Source: Fonsecaea monophora
Taxonomy: Eukaryota > Ascomycota > Eurotiomycetes > Chaetothyriales > Herpotrichiellaceae
Direction: 5' to 3'
Length of the DNA: 64,000 nt
Assembly: GCF_001642475.1 (NCBI RefSeq)
Contig: NW_019174008.1
Location: 1-64,000 of the forward strand
Within the stretch, counting starts at the first letter, position 1. Every line of letters begins with the position of its first letter. The position numbers and the translations under genes are program-made. Below the pieces are notes generated by a model. That model had not been told where the DNA came from. It saw only the letters and a program-made list of their open reading frames with translations, and ran no database searches. Positions 12,503 to 23,648 of this stretch are shown piece after piece.

Positions 12503-13324
12503 ATGGCGACGTCGACCTTTGCCTTCCTTGACACTCTGACTCGTGAAGTACCCGACCGAAGACATTCAACCGAGCATTCCAGAGCGACCTCAATTCCCTC
12601 GTCGCGAAATGCGAGTAGCACCTCTTTGTCGTCTCGCAAATCCGAGCCCGGCTGGTTCGGCGCAATGAACAACGTGGATCGAAGCCGCGCCAGCTCTGTC
12701 CCAGAACCGTCCTCGACAAAATCGAGCAGCGGGTTGAGCAAGCTATTTGGCAGGAAGGAGAAGAACAAGGAGAAGAAAGACACTGATCACGTTGTCCTCA
12801 CATCGCGTCATGCAGCGGCTGTCAAGACTAAACTGGCTCTGGACCCGAAATACAAAAACGTGCATAGAAACTCGACGGCGACGGAGGGCTCTTCGAGTTC
12901 CAAGAACAGCCATGTTAATGAGATGAGGCGCCCGCACTCGGGATCACCTTCGCTTCATGCATCACGCAACAAAACAGACTTGCCTGCGCTGACCCGTATC
13001 GTCAGCGGCGACGAAGCTGATGAACCAGATGAGTGGGAGAAGATGCGCGACGAATGGCGGCAGCGCAAGGTTACTACACTGGACGCTCAGATCATCGAAG
13101 GCCAAGTGCTAGACAGTTCACAGTCGGGACAAGCTACACCCACAGAACAGGACACTAAGAACGTCGAAACACCACCACCACAACAAGCCGCCGAACAACG
13201 GGAGTCTAGGACCCTTTCGACTCCGGTCTTGAGCGATGATGAATATCAGCCACGACCAGCAAGAACCCATACACCGATTGGTGGTCGATGGAAAAAGGAC
13301 GAGAAGGGTGTTTGGAAAAGATGA
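12503..13324 (+). CDS. Conserved-looking hypothetical Ser-rich basic protein
   Basis: A single exon of 273 residues, starting at the ATG of MATSTFAFLD; an upstream in-frame codon would add 22 residues with little support. The first ~110 residues are rich in Ser, Arg and Lys with a SKLFGRKEKNKEKK basic patch that could act as a nuclear signal. Residues ~165–190 hold an acidic DEADEPDEWEKMRDEWRQRK helix. The extreme C-terminus is an unusual compact motif, GGRWKKDEKGVWKR, which looks selected rather than random. Most of the protein is predicted to be disordered. I do not recognise a family, and the function is unknown. Codon usage and length support a real gene. Confidence 0.7.
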   Translation: MATSTFAFLDTLTREVPDRRHSTEHSRATSIPSSRNASSTSLSSRKSEPGWFGAMNNVDRSRASSVPEPSSTKSSSGLSKLFGRKEKNKEKKDTDHVVLTSRHAAAVKTKLALDPKYKNVHRNSTATEGSSSSKNSHVNEMRRPHSGSPSLHASRNKTDLPALTRIVSGDEADEPDEWEKMRDEWRQRKVTTLDAQIIEGQVLDSSQSGQATPTEQDTKNVETPPPQQAAEQRESRTLSTPVLSDDEYQPRPARTHTPIGGRWKKDEKGVWKR

Positions 13325-15660
13325 ACCATCTGGGAATCCTGCATTGCGCCAACTTTCCTGCTTTTTCTTTCTCTTGATTAATCCCCTCCGAATTACGACC
13401 GGAAACTTTGCGCGATACTCTGTAATGTAATAGGTGAAGGATGGTCTTCATTGATAATAAAAATGTATACCCTCAGAAAAAAACACTCATCCGATATATG
13501 TACTATTAGCTATGCTACTTGAATACGATATGCTTCATGTGCCAGGCTGCGCTGTTCTTTTTGCCAAGTTGACTTGATGTGTCTCCCGATCTTTGACGAA
13601 AGTTCTTTGTGAAAATGCCATGGGAATATTTTCTCACAGCTATAGCTTGACCTACGAGCTGGTGTCAAGCGCCCACAACTTCTCAGTTGGACAGTTCAAT
13701 GTTAAGGTGCACAGGTGCTGACACATCGGACACACATGCCCGCCTGCCATCCGTTCTAACCCTTGCGACTCGGTGACCTTTCCTGACCTACATTCCAACT
13801 CTTTTCAAGTCGACCCGAACCCCTTGTTCACAAAAACCCCTCGAGCGTATCACAAAATGTCCGGCCTCAATGGCACCCTATGCCACGCTGCCACGCCGCA
13901 GCCTGTCGTTCCTCTCGTGGTTTCTCCCGAGATTCTTTCATCCTCGCCTGCAAGTCGAGCAATCACCCGACCAGAACCAGCTTCAACGTCTCCTGCAGCC
14001 ATCCTTTTACCGAGCCAGTAGTGAATGGTGTCAAAAGAAGGCTAAGGACATTTCGATGCCGCAGTTAGAGAACCAGTCGGAGAACGTGGTTTCCGACTTC
14101 TAGAGTGTCGGGTATTCATGCATAATAAAACAGCAATCATGTCTGCAATTCTGAGCAAGGAGAAGAAGCTAGCGACGCCTGCCATCGTGACTTTTCTCGT
14201 CTCTCTGAGAGATGTTAGCAGCAAATACTGGACGCCAGCGTTCCACAGCGTCATTCCCTGCTGTTTGCCATATTTACTCTGGCGGGACCCTCGATTTGGC
14301 GTGACTTGGTCACCGGTGCGGCCCCCTCGACAACAACGCAAAGACCGGGTCGATTTGAAGGGAATGCGGACCACAGCGAAAGCACTGCCCTGTGGGCAAG
14401 GCGTCACACAGGTGTTAAAACGCGCTGCTGAGACGGCCGTCACGTGGAAGAGTCGGTATTCAAAAATACACACCGCATCCAGCTTCCTGCTGACGACCAT
14501 ATCACTTGACGATGGAATGGAAGCATCCTCCAGAAGGTTCTCAGATCCATTCACCTGCTCCTACGGGCGTATTTCTGTTACACAGAGTCGAGGATGAAGA
14601 TACTGCGGACGCTCGCTAGACGACTACTCTCCCTCCCAACGAACCTTGTGGCAAAGAGACGCCGGCTATACAAACTGGTTTGAGCAGGGAGGTTACAGGG
14701 GTCAATAGCCGAAGCCACGGAAGAGATCCGCCTTTGATCTCAACGCCCGACTCACACTTCGACGCCACGGTGCCCACAATCCTCGACCCACACTCGTTCC
14801 GTCGGATAACTTATTCGGGAACTTCATTTCCTCAATCAGCTTCCCTCTGGAACAGGCCAGGCGCGCCAGGTCACGCAAGAGAGGGGGCTTGGACCTTCAC
14901 CAGTCTGATCAGGGATCTGGGCGATGAGATACGAGTCTCCATCAGCTTGCTGCCCCGCTCCCCATGCCGTTTCTGCTTTTTGCGTTGACGACATCCGGCA
15001 AATGACCACGGTCTGAATTTTCCTAACCAGTGGCGGGACACCGAAAATCCTACCGGCACGACAACAGGGGCGCCGCGAGAAACCACGGCCATCGATTGGC
15101 GGAGGTAATCATTGCACTCAATTTGGCTTGAAAATCACAGACGCAGATTTCATCGACCCCGCCACTGATTGACCAGCAATCCGGTGGCATCGGTGAAAAG
15201 ATCGAGGACAGTGGCATGTTTTGCAGCACCACCAACGACCTTTGTCATACATGCCGCATCTCCGACTCTCTGACTCTGACACTCTCTTTTTACTTTCAAT
15301 ACTTCTCCATTCAAGTATAGTTGCCGCTCAGCCATTTCCAACCTGGGCGCCCCGCTCCAAGATGACGGACTTCTATCGTGACTGGTCTGCACGGCATCTC
15401 ATTCCGAGACTTGGGCCTCTATACGAGTACACACGCCCTTTTCTCAATTGTTGTAAGTACACCGCAAGAAACCGCGGGGATTTTTCCAACAAGGTTTGTT
15501 TATTCTTTGCCCTCCTGTGTCTCTGTTTCCCACCATTTCCTCGTCTTGGAGCGACACCTTCTCCTTCTCTGCAACGCGATCAAAAGTGCTCCGGCTTCCT
15601 GAACCTGTTCTGTTTGACGATTTCGAGCCCATCCCATTCGACAGATCTCCTTCCCCCGCA
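13325..15660. other. 2.3-kb intergenic region with unplaced open frames
   Basis: Overlapping ATG frames exist: 13870–14103 (77 codons, +), 14118–14597 (159 codons, +) and 14554–14042 (170 codons, −). The two longest are antisense to each other, which argues that at most one is real, and neither shows a family motif. The part from about 15,200 is pyrimidine-rich and is likely the promoter and leader of the MFS gene. Confidence 0.35.
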
Positions 15661-17603
15661 ATGTCAGATCCAGAAAAGCCCATCCCGCCAGTCGTCATTT
15701 CTCGATATCCAGACAGTTCCTACTCTTCCCCACAGACTCCTAATCACAATGAATGCTATTCACCCATTACTGAACAGTCTCCCACGTCTTCTGTCTCCAG
15801 ATCCGAGTCAGACAATGATGAACGAGCCTTAACCCTCACAATCACACAAGCCTCCAGACAATCGGCCGCCAGAACGGTGACGAGAATAACTACTCATGGC
15901 ACGGACCTCACACTAGATCCGTCCTTTGAGGTGGACTTTGACCCAGATGATCCTGGAAATCCGAGGAATTGGTCAATAGGGTACAAATCTTTTGCCATCT
16001 TCACGATATCCTTTGGCACACTGGGGGTGGTGATGTACTCGACTTCTTACACATCGGGCATGCAGGCCATGATGGAGGAGTTTGGTGTGAATTCGGAACC
16101 CATTGCCACTCTTGGTGTCACGGCGTACCTGTTCGGGCTGGCGGTAGGCTCTCTGCTGCTCGCCCCGATCGCCGAAACATATGGACGAAAACCTGTATAT
16201 ATCATATGCATGGCTTTGTACACCATCCTGGTCATTCCTGCAGCAATTGCTACAAATCTGCAGACTATCATTATTGCGAGATTCTTTGGGGCTGTTTTTG
16301 GAAGTGCCATGATTGCTAATGCTCCCGGATCCATTGCGGATCTGGTCTCGGATGAGTATCGCGCGACAGCTTTCTCCATCTGGTCCATCGGTCCCATGAA
16401 TGGTCCTGTGGTTGGCCCAACGATTGGCGGCTTCGTCACTGAATACTTAGGCTGGCGGTGGACTAACTGGATAGCCATGATCTGGGCAGGCTGTGCCTTT
16501 GCACTACTGGTCTTTTCCAAGGAGACTTATGCCCCAGTCCTGCTACAGCGCAGAGCGAAGAACTTGCGAAAAGTCCATGACGATGACAGGTACTGGACCC
16601 GCTATGATATTCGGGTGGGATTTATCGAGCTGATGAAAATCAACCTCAAACGTCCGTTGTTGCTTGCAGTCCAGGAGCCCATTTGCATCTTCTGGAACGT
16701 TTACATATCGATCGTCTATGGTTCGTGGTTTTTCCCTTTTCTTGCCTTAGGGTCTTTGTTCCCGTCGTTGTCAACCACTGACCTTGCACTTCCCTAGGCA
16801 TCCTTTACCTCTGCTTCGTTGCATATCCCATTGTCTTCACGGAAATGCGGGGCTGGTCCACCGGTATGAGCGGCCTCTCCTTCCTTGGGATTGGCATTGG
16901 TACTCTTATGATCATTGCGAGCGCATCGCCCATCCGCAAGCTCATCAACTCGCACAAAAGAGACGAGGAAGGAAACGTGCCGCCGGAAGCAATGATGAGC
17001 ATTGTCTGCATCGCGGCTGTCTTGATTCCTATTGGTGAATTGTGGTTCGCATGGTCCTGTTACCCGACCAAGATCCACTGGGCTGTCTCTATTGCAGCGG
17101 GTATCCCGTTCGGTTATGGCAACGGAGCCGTGTTTATCTATGCCGGGAACTACCTCGCATACAGCTATGGAATCTATGCCGCCAGTGCAATGGCAGGCAA
17201 TGCCGTCATGCGATCTGTTCTTGGAGGGACGTTGCCTCTGGCTGGACCGGCGATGTATCGCGCCCTAGGCCCTAACTGGGCAGGAACCTTGCTGGGCCTT
17301 CTTGAGGTCGTCATTATCCCGATCCCCTTCCTCTTCTACCGGTACGGTGGCCGCATCAGAGAAAAATCCACCTTGATTCGCCAGATGCGAGAAGATGAAC
17401 AACGACAGGAGCGTAAGCGGAAAAAGGCAGAGGAGAGGCTACGCATCGCGGTGATGTGCGGTGATAAAGAAGAGACAAAGGAGGCCCGGAACGAGCTGGT
17501 CAGGGTCAGGAGTCGTTTGGACGACGAGAGAAATCTGGAGGTGGCCGGGCAGGAGACGCTGAATTGCATCCAGGGACTAGGGCCCGGGAGAGAGACGGTC
17601 TAA
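15661..17603 (+). CDS. MFS transporter, DHA1-type drug/polyamine exporter
   Basis: Proton antiporter-type efflux carrier of the plasma membrane; the substrate is unknown. Exons 15661–16720 and 16798–17603 give 621 residues with a cytosolic N-terminal tail of about 110 residues and 12 predicted helices. The 77-bp intron (GTTCGT…CCTAG) joins SIVYG to ILYLCF in the second half. The fungal DHA1 landmark DPDDPGNPRNWS precedes helix 1, the loop 2–3 signature appears as APIAETYGRKPVY, and the motif-C-like GPVVGPTIGG follows helix 4–5. The central cytosolic loop carries KNLRKVHDDDRY. After helix 12 there is an unusually charged ~85-residue tail with a strong coiled-coil look (RQERKRKKAEERL and after). 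The start at 15661 is preferred over an in-frame site 165 bp upstream because the extra residues are hydrophobic and unlike the family. Confidence 0.9.
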
Positions 17604-19722
17604 CATGGCACATCCGACTACCTCGGTGAGGAAGGGCGAAACCGAGATTGCTGAGTGAAAGCCAGGGATCTGGACCATGTTGGTTTTTCCCAGGGCTCGC
17701 AGAGACGAAAGCATTGAGGTGTCGACGTTGCAACAGATTATGCACCTTCGAAACTCGAAGACGAACACATTGATGAGCACTGGGTTATGATACGGGGCGT
17801 ACAGATGACGCCCGCGACGATTTCGACGACCACAACAACGGGAACGAACATAGATACATGGGGGTTATGGTTACCACCACCCTATTCGGGGATTTCGAGT
17901 TTAGAGATGGGGTTTACGCATAGATCCATGCCATTTACGATTCAGCATGGCGTTTTTGGCGCACAGCCTGGGTAAAAAAGAGCTTGGGAGAGAAACAAGT
18001 TGGGATGGAGTCTACGATGTAGGTAGAGAAATGGGTTTGGTTCCGGTTTGTTTTTAATGGTGTGTACGAGAGAGTCCGAAGCAGAAAGATCGATGTTGGA
18101 TTTTGGTGGAGGAGGTACTGGTATGGTATTTGTCGATAGAACTATTGATGTATCTATCATAGATGCCTACTCAGTAGGTATGTAAGGGATGGCTCACTAC
18201 CACCACAACCGCTAGATAGGATATTACAAAAGCCAATAGGAGAGAAACCCGCATTTTATCTCTCACCTCTTATGGAATCGAGACACCCACTATTGTCCAT
18301 ATCGATCATACTTCATTCATCATAAGACATGAACTGCCTAGTCGAAGCATGTGGACTGTGATTGTGATGTGTGTGTCACTCATCAACTCAACTATTCATC
18401 CCCTTTCCACACACTGAATCTTCAACCCTTCCACTCTCCCTACCGACTGCACGATGAGAACCATATTAGAAATTGGAGGCCGCCAGCGACTAGCCTTGCA
18501 TGTATTCATCTATCGCCGGCCACAACGAGAGCGTCGCGCCCTGTGGTCAGCACCCATAGTCCGAAATGATGGGATCCAGCGCCACCTTTTCCTTGGGCCT
18601 CCTCAACTGCCACCACCGTCACTCAGTTCCCGCGCCGCGTTTCATCCGAATTGTGAAGTGTGCTGAAACGACCATGTTCAGCTCTCTGTCGAGGTTGCCA
18701 TGTTCTCCTGCGTATACACCGACAATACGTCGAAATGTTGCTCAAGCTCAGGCATCACTGTCGCTCACTGGAGCAGAGAGAAAAGAGCGCCGTTCTATCT
18801 CCGGTCTGCTACCCAGACAAATCTCTTAGGGATGGACACTAGAGTAATATATCAACATGGAGAATACAGAGCCAGACAAAACGAATCCCCCCTCAAAGAC
18901 CAAAAAGCCAGACACCACCGGCATTCCACAGCCTCTACAGGCAAGATATGATGGACACCCTGAAGTTCGAAGAGTTGGAAGTTGATGTCGAGAAACCCAG
19001 ACTTGTTCTCGGAAAGGGACACTTCGCTGTTCAGGAAGTCATCCTTCATTTCCTTGCACCTTCTCATTCGTGCGTGGAGGCCGAACGGCCCAACGGCCCG
19101 GACGTGAGAGACATGTTCGCACGCTTAAGTCTCGAAGGCCTCTCTGCGAAGGCTTCCGAGAATACAAATGAAAAGAGAGTGCGTAAAGTCGAGGATGTTC
19201 ACGACATGTTTGAGGAGAGTCGGATCGGTGCTTCCCGGCCTATCCTGGTGGTGGGCATGTCATGTTCGTCGAGCAGCCTCGACTATGACCACGAATAACT
19301 TTAAATCGTACTGCAGGTATCTTGTAAAGAGAAGATCTCTGTCCAAGTTCAAGACGCAAGCGCCTCGAGAGCGCCAGCGGGATATAGTCCCACCGACTCA
19401 CGGAGCCAGGACTCCCAAGATTTACTTACCCATAGTGGTGTCATGTAGTTGTAAGCAATATATGTGTATTCCAGGTGGTAGTCACTTCATCGCTTATGAA
19501 CACTCAGACTTATGTACCCGGGAGGTGATGGAGCCGTGACAGACGTGGCAGACCTGATGTTGAGTGTGGCTTGACAAGTAATCGGAATAACTTCGGTCAT
19601 ATTATTGCCAAGATTTATCTGCGCTAACCCAAGTTCGGAGACCGCACATTTTCTTGCACTTCCACCTCAACATCCACGTTTGATTTCAATCAACGACAAA
19701 CTTCAGTCTCGACACCGCCAAC
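17604..19722. other. 2.1-kb intergenic region
   Basis: No recognised gene. An ATG frame at 18948–19298 (116 codons, +) has a regular acidic/basic pattern with two DMF motifs and could be a small exon, but no partner exon was found. The last few hundred bases should hold the ribosomal protein promoter. Confidence 0.35.
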
Positions 19723-20594
19723 ATGCCCACGAGACTGACCAAGACGAGAAAACAGTGAGTCTACTCCCTTCGAATGCTCCCCACTATGTCGATATCATCA
19801 CGAATGGCGCCTCGCACAACGTTGAGTCGGTCAACGATCAAAACTGCGCTTCCGACGACCTCGATCCTGCAATGCCTGGGTCAGGCTTCGCACGAGTCGA
19901 ACGCACCGCCGACATATCGAGTCGCTTCGCGAACAGCGCTCACTCTGATTTCACTTGCAATATCGTTCAAAAATTGAGGGACGTGGCTAACTGTTGGAAT
20001 CTTCAGCCGCGGCCATGTGTCCGCCGGTCACGGTCGTGTTGGAAAGCACCGCAAGCATCCAGGTGGTCGCGGTCTCGCCGGTGGTCAACATCACCACAGA
20101 ACAAACATGGATAAATACCATCCTGGGTACGTCTGCCGCTAGGAAAATTCGGGTCTGGAGCGGAGAACGGTCTTGTTGGACCAATTCTTCCCCAGCTTGA
20201 TGTTTTGTGGCCTGAGTGAGTGCTAATTGCTGGACTAGTTACTTCGGAAAGGTCGGTATGAGACACTTCCACCTGCTCAGAAACCACTACTGGAAACCCT
20301 CGATCAACCTCGACAAGGTCAGACACTTCTCTTGTCATTGACGTTGAAAACAAAAACCTAACATGTGTCTTACAGCTCTGGTCATTGATCCCCGAGGAGA
20401 CTCGTGAAGCCTACGTTTCTGGCAAGAAGACCGATACCGCTCCCGTCCTGGACCTTCTCCCTCTCGGATACTCCAAAGTTCTCGGCAAGGGCCGCATTCC
20501 CAAGATCCCGATTGTCGTAAGAGCAAGGTGGTTCAGCAAGGAGGCCGAGCGAAAGATTAAGGAGGCCGGCGGTGTTGTTGAGTTGGTGGCATAA
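19723..20594 (+). CDS. RPL28: 60S ribosomal protein uL15 (L28/L27a)
   Basis: Component of the large cytosolic ribosomal subunit. Four exons, 19723–19754, 20007–20126, 20239–20317 and 20376–20594, give 149 residues, the same size as the animal and yeast proteins. Introns are 252, 112 and 58 bp; a long first intron directly after a very short first exon is usual for fungal ribosomal protein genes. Exon 1 encodes MPTRLTKTRK. Exon 2 starts RGHVSAGHGRVGKHRKHPGG and continues through the family's HHHRTNMDKYHPG. Exon 3 gives YFGKVGMRHFHLLRN. Exon 4 holds GKGRIPKIPIVV and the closing GGVVELVA. All splice junctions keep frame. The identification is certain. Confidence 0.97.
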
Positions 20595-21197
20595 GCGGCG
20601 TCTTTGATTCTGGGCGATATGGCATGCTCGAAGTGAGAGTGCACGCTTGGTATGGTCGAATAACGAGGTACTCGATGACGGTTCTGCCAACAGGGTAAGG
20701 ACGACAGATGGCTCGGCCTGCAGTATGATGTGCAAGATCTACGGAACAGTGTCTCATAAGAAGAGGCGCCGTGGGATTCAAGAAAAGTGGAAAATATTCA
20801 AAAACGAGATCAAGACGATTTCCATCCAGCGCAGCTACGTTAGTTCCACCCATGGTCGTGGCGGTGCAGGAAGAGATAAAATTCATTACAACGTTCTTCC
20901 CTGAAATTGCCATCAAAGGACCCTAGTTTGTTATTGCCTCTGTTTGCTTCATTTTGTCGGATGCCCGGACCAGATTTGTTCTGTGGGTCACGAAAATTGT
21001 CGGCAAAGTTGCCCATGTACCAACATCAGCCCCGTGAGAGCGCGTAAATGGCGACGCGACTGGGCGTGTACCACCAGCGTGTCTGTCGTAGAACCTCGCA
21101 TCTCTGTCGCTCTCCGCATTCTGATAGCAGCTTGATATGTTCGCATGGCTGACGGAATGCCCATTTCTGATTTGACTGTACAATCTCTGGAGCTATC
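20595..21197. other. Intergenic region, 603 bp
   Basis: 3' flank of the ribosomal gene and 5' flank of SLD2. Only one frame of 85 codons (+) is open and it shows no family features. Confidence 0.4.
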
Positions 21198-23036
21198 ATG
21201 GACGCATCGACTCCTCTACTCGACACACCCAAACGAGCATCTCTGCAGTCTCAAGCAGACGCTCTTCGCATCGACTTGAAAGAATACGAGCGGTCATTCG
21301 CTGCGAGCCACGGCGGCCGCAAGCCAGGCAAGGGCGACATCAAGGCGGACGCTGTCATTGCAGCAAAATACAAAGAATACAGCCGAGTGCGCGATGTGCT
21401 TGCTGGAAAACGCGGCATTGATGCATTGAACACACCTCGCCGACACCAGAGTACTCGACGGCACGGACGGTCGGACAGTGCAATTGCAATTGGCCTGACA
21501 CCGCATCGAAACCGGAAGAGCTTTTCTCCTTCAAGACCGCAATGGCATCCCAACGACATCGACCCTTACGACCCGCCCGCATCGATATCACCGAAAGTGA
21601 TACCCCGGGCCATTGGACCGACTCCGCGAAGAGATGGCACAGTGCTGGGCATATTCGACCTGCTCTCAACGCCAGGGTCTAGGAAAAGCGTTGGAAGCAC
21701 ACCGGGAAGCAGAAAGAGGAAAATTGATGCACTTCACGATGGAGGTGTGGACCTTGACTCGCAAGAGCTGCCGGTGGCCCAAACCCCGAGCCAGAAACCC
21801 CGAGCGTCGAGTTATACTCGAGATGGAGGTCTTCAGGCTACTACGCCGTCAACGAGAGTGTCCGCTGGAAAGCACCTGCACTCCAAGACCCCGATCAGCG
21901 AAGGCAGAAAATTCATGCTGGATCACTTCTTCGCAACCCCCAGTGCAATCAGATTTGCGAGCATGATCAGTGGTGATGATGAGGCAGATCCTCCGATACA
22001 GAGTAAAACTCCGCTTCGTGACTTTGTCCTCAAACCCACTCCGACGAAAGACAATGGCCCGGGCAACGCGACAGCGAACGCCAACGACTTTACCCCCCCT
22101 TACTTGAAGCGGACCTTCTCCTTCAAAGAGAGACTTTTCGCAGCCTCTGGAGCCTCTGGAGGCATGTCGAGTCCCACATCCACTAGACGAGGCTCGCGAC
22201 GAAGCCTAGGACATGTCAAAAGCGCGCCGAAACCGTTGAGTCAGATCATAGCAGATCTGGAGCAAAGCAAGCAGGAGACACAACAACGAGACGACAATGA
22301 CGATGAAGATGACCTTGACGCACTGAGGGAAATGGAAGCCAATGAAGTCAACGTCCTCGTCAATGATAGTCAGCCCGTAGATGGAGTTTCGACAGTGATC
22401 GCCGCAGGAGACGACCCAGCACCGAAGGTATGGAAGAAACGAGGACAGAAAAGGACAACAAGAAGAGTCATTATAAGACCGGTGAAAATGAAACCATCTG
22501 CAGCGCCTCGGTTTGTCGCTGATGACGAGGATGAGGACGATGATGAGTTTGAGGCTCCGCGTGTCGACGAGTCCGAAAGCGAGGATGAACTGGCTCTTGC
22601 CGCTGAGGCTGCTTGCGTAGGCCTAGCGGGTTCACGTACGGAACATGTTTCTGCTGAAAATGAAGAATCTGATGACGGCGGATTCGACGAACCAGACATA
22701 TCCGACGATGCGGACGAATACCTACCTGTGAACGATGGACCTGCCACCAAGAAGAAAGTGACAACAAAGTCGAAACACACATCATCTACCACCAGACTAG
22801 AACCACAACCATCTCTCCACCCCGATGGCTTTGTAAAGACCAAATCCAAGTCCAAACCCTCGAGAAACATCACGACAAGCAGCGCGGCCGGCCGAGACGA
22901 GAGTACGACAACCCGCAAGATCAATCCGAACGCCTACTCGCACATGAACTTCCGGAGTCTGAAGATCAAGAACAAGAATTCGAGGGCCAAGAGAGCAGGC
23001 GGAGGGGGAGGCAGGTTCTCACGAGCCAGGAGGTGA
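21198..23036 (+). CDS. SLD2: DNA replication regulator SLD2 (RecQ4 N-terminus relative)
   Basis: Initiation factor for chromosome replication; when phosphorylated by CDK it binds Dpb11/TopBP1 to load the CMG helicase. Single exon, 612 residues. The N-terminal ~60 residues match the Sld2/RecQ4 homology region: LKEYERSFAASHGGRKPG, then a KADAVIAAKYKEY segment. The next ~270 residues are disordered and crowded with proline-directed sites. I count seven full S/T-P-x-K/R CDK consensus sites in the protein (TPKR, TPRR twice, TPHR, SPSR, TPLR, TPTK) plus several minimal SP/TP sites. The middle (about residues 360–520) is very acidic, and the C-terminus is basic with INPNAYSHMNFRSLKIKNKN, a conserved fungal Sld2 ending. 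No helicase domain is present, as in yeasts. Assignment is secure. Confidence 0.93.
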   Translation: MDASTPLLDTPKRASLQSQADALRIDLKEYERSFAASHGGRKPGKGDIKADAVIAAKYKEYSRVRDVLAGKRGIDALNTPRRHQSTRRHGRSDSAIAIGLTPHRNRKSFSPSRPQWHPNDIDPYDPPASISPKVIPRAIGPTPRRDGTVLGIFDLLSTPGSRKSVGSTPGSRKRKIDALHDGGVDLDSQELPVAQTPSQKPRASSYTRDGGLQATTPSTRVSAGKHLHSKTPISEGRKFMLDHFFATPSAIRFASMISGDDEADPPIQSKTPLRDFVLKPTPTKDNGPGNATANANDFTPPYLKRTFSFKERLFAASGASGGMSSPTSTRRGSRRSLGHVKSAPKPLSQIIADLEQSKQETQQRDDNDDEDDLDALREMEANEVNVLVNDSQPVDGVSTVIAAGDDPAPKVWKKRGQKRTTRRVIIRPVKMKPSAAPRFVADDEDEDDDEFEAPRVDESESEDELALAAEAACVGLAGSRTEHVSAENEESDDGGFDEPDISDDADEYLPVNDGPATKKKVTTKSKHTSSTTRLEPQPSLHPDGFVKTKSKSKPSRNITTSSAAGRDESTTTRKINPNAYSHMNFRSLKIKNKNSRAKRAGGGGGRFSRARR

Positions 23037-23648
23037 GGTGTCGATCGAACAGGACTGGCCGGTGCGCCGCGTTGTATGGCCAACCCACACCTTCTGCATT
23101 TTGCATTTGGTTCAGATGCGGATGCCTGCTAGAGGTTCTGTCTGTCTATCTTTGTGGCTGTCTCTCTGAAATGCTCAATGCTATATATACGCGTTACAAT
23201 GATTCGATGCCTCAATGTGAATGTTGTCGTGTACGAACAGATCATGTGGACGAACGAGGAACAGCCGACTGTTGTGCTCGAGGCCACCAGGGGCCGTTGT
23301 GTCCGACCCGATCCTGTCCAAGGAGTGATCGAGGACTGACTGACTGAGGTACACATATACATACACTCTCTAAGTAGGTAGTGAATGAATGGAGTGGAAA
23401 TGAGAACAAGTCAATGAGTGAATGAATGACAGTTATACATGGCTTTCTTTTTGGGATTCCGTTTGTTTCATTCATTGCCACCTCGCTGTATCCATCTCTA
23501 TCTCTCTCTGTATGTATGTGCATGTGTGTCTGGCGTATATCTAAGTCGACTGGTTCAGCCGTCTACCCTTTCCACATGCTCGTTCGTGGACAGAGACAGA
23601 GATAGAGACAGAGACAGATGATGTAGGTATACACTCGTCGTTTCTCAC
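23037..23648. other. Convergent 3' intergenic region of SLD2 and SLY1
   Basis: 612 bp between converging genes, with T/C/G simple-sequence character and a short purine hexamer repeat at 23589–23618. No gene is seen. Confidence 0.5.
23589..23618. repeat. Imperfect GACAGA hexamer repeat
   Basis: Five GACAGA/GATAGA units in tandem in the shared 3' flank of SLD2 and SLY1. A simple microsatellite. Confidence 0.85.

Noticed and set aside
14042..14597. Overlapping sense (159 codons) and antisense (170 codons) frames
   Set aside because: They oppose each other and neither shows motifs or a plausible spliced partner, so no gene was called.
15496..15660. N-terminal extension of the first MFS protein
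   Set aside because: In-frame but hydrophobic, unlike the cytosolic tails of the family; the ATG at 15661 gives a typical start.
23580..23621. Open frame ending in repeated Asp-Arg
   Set aside because: It is a translation of the GACAGA microsatellite, not a gene.
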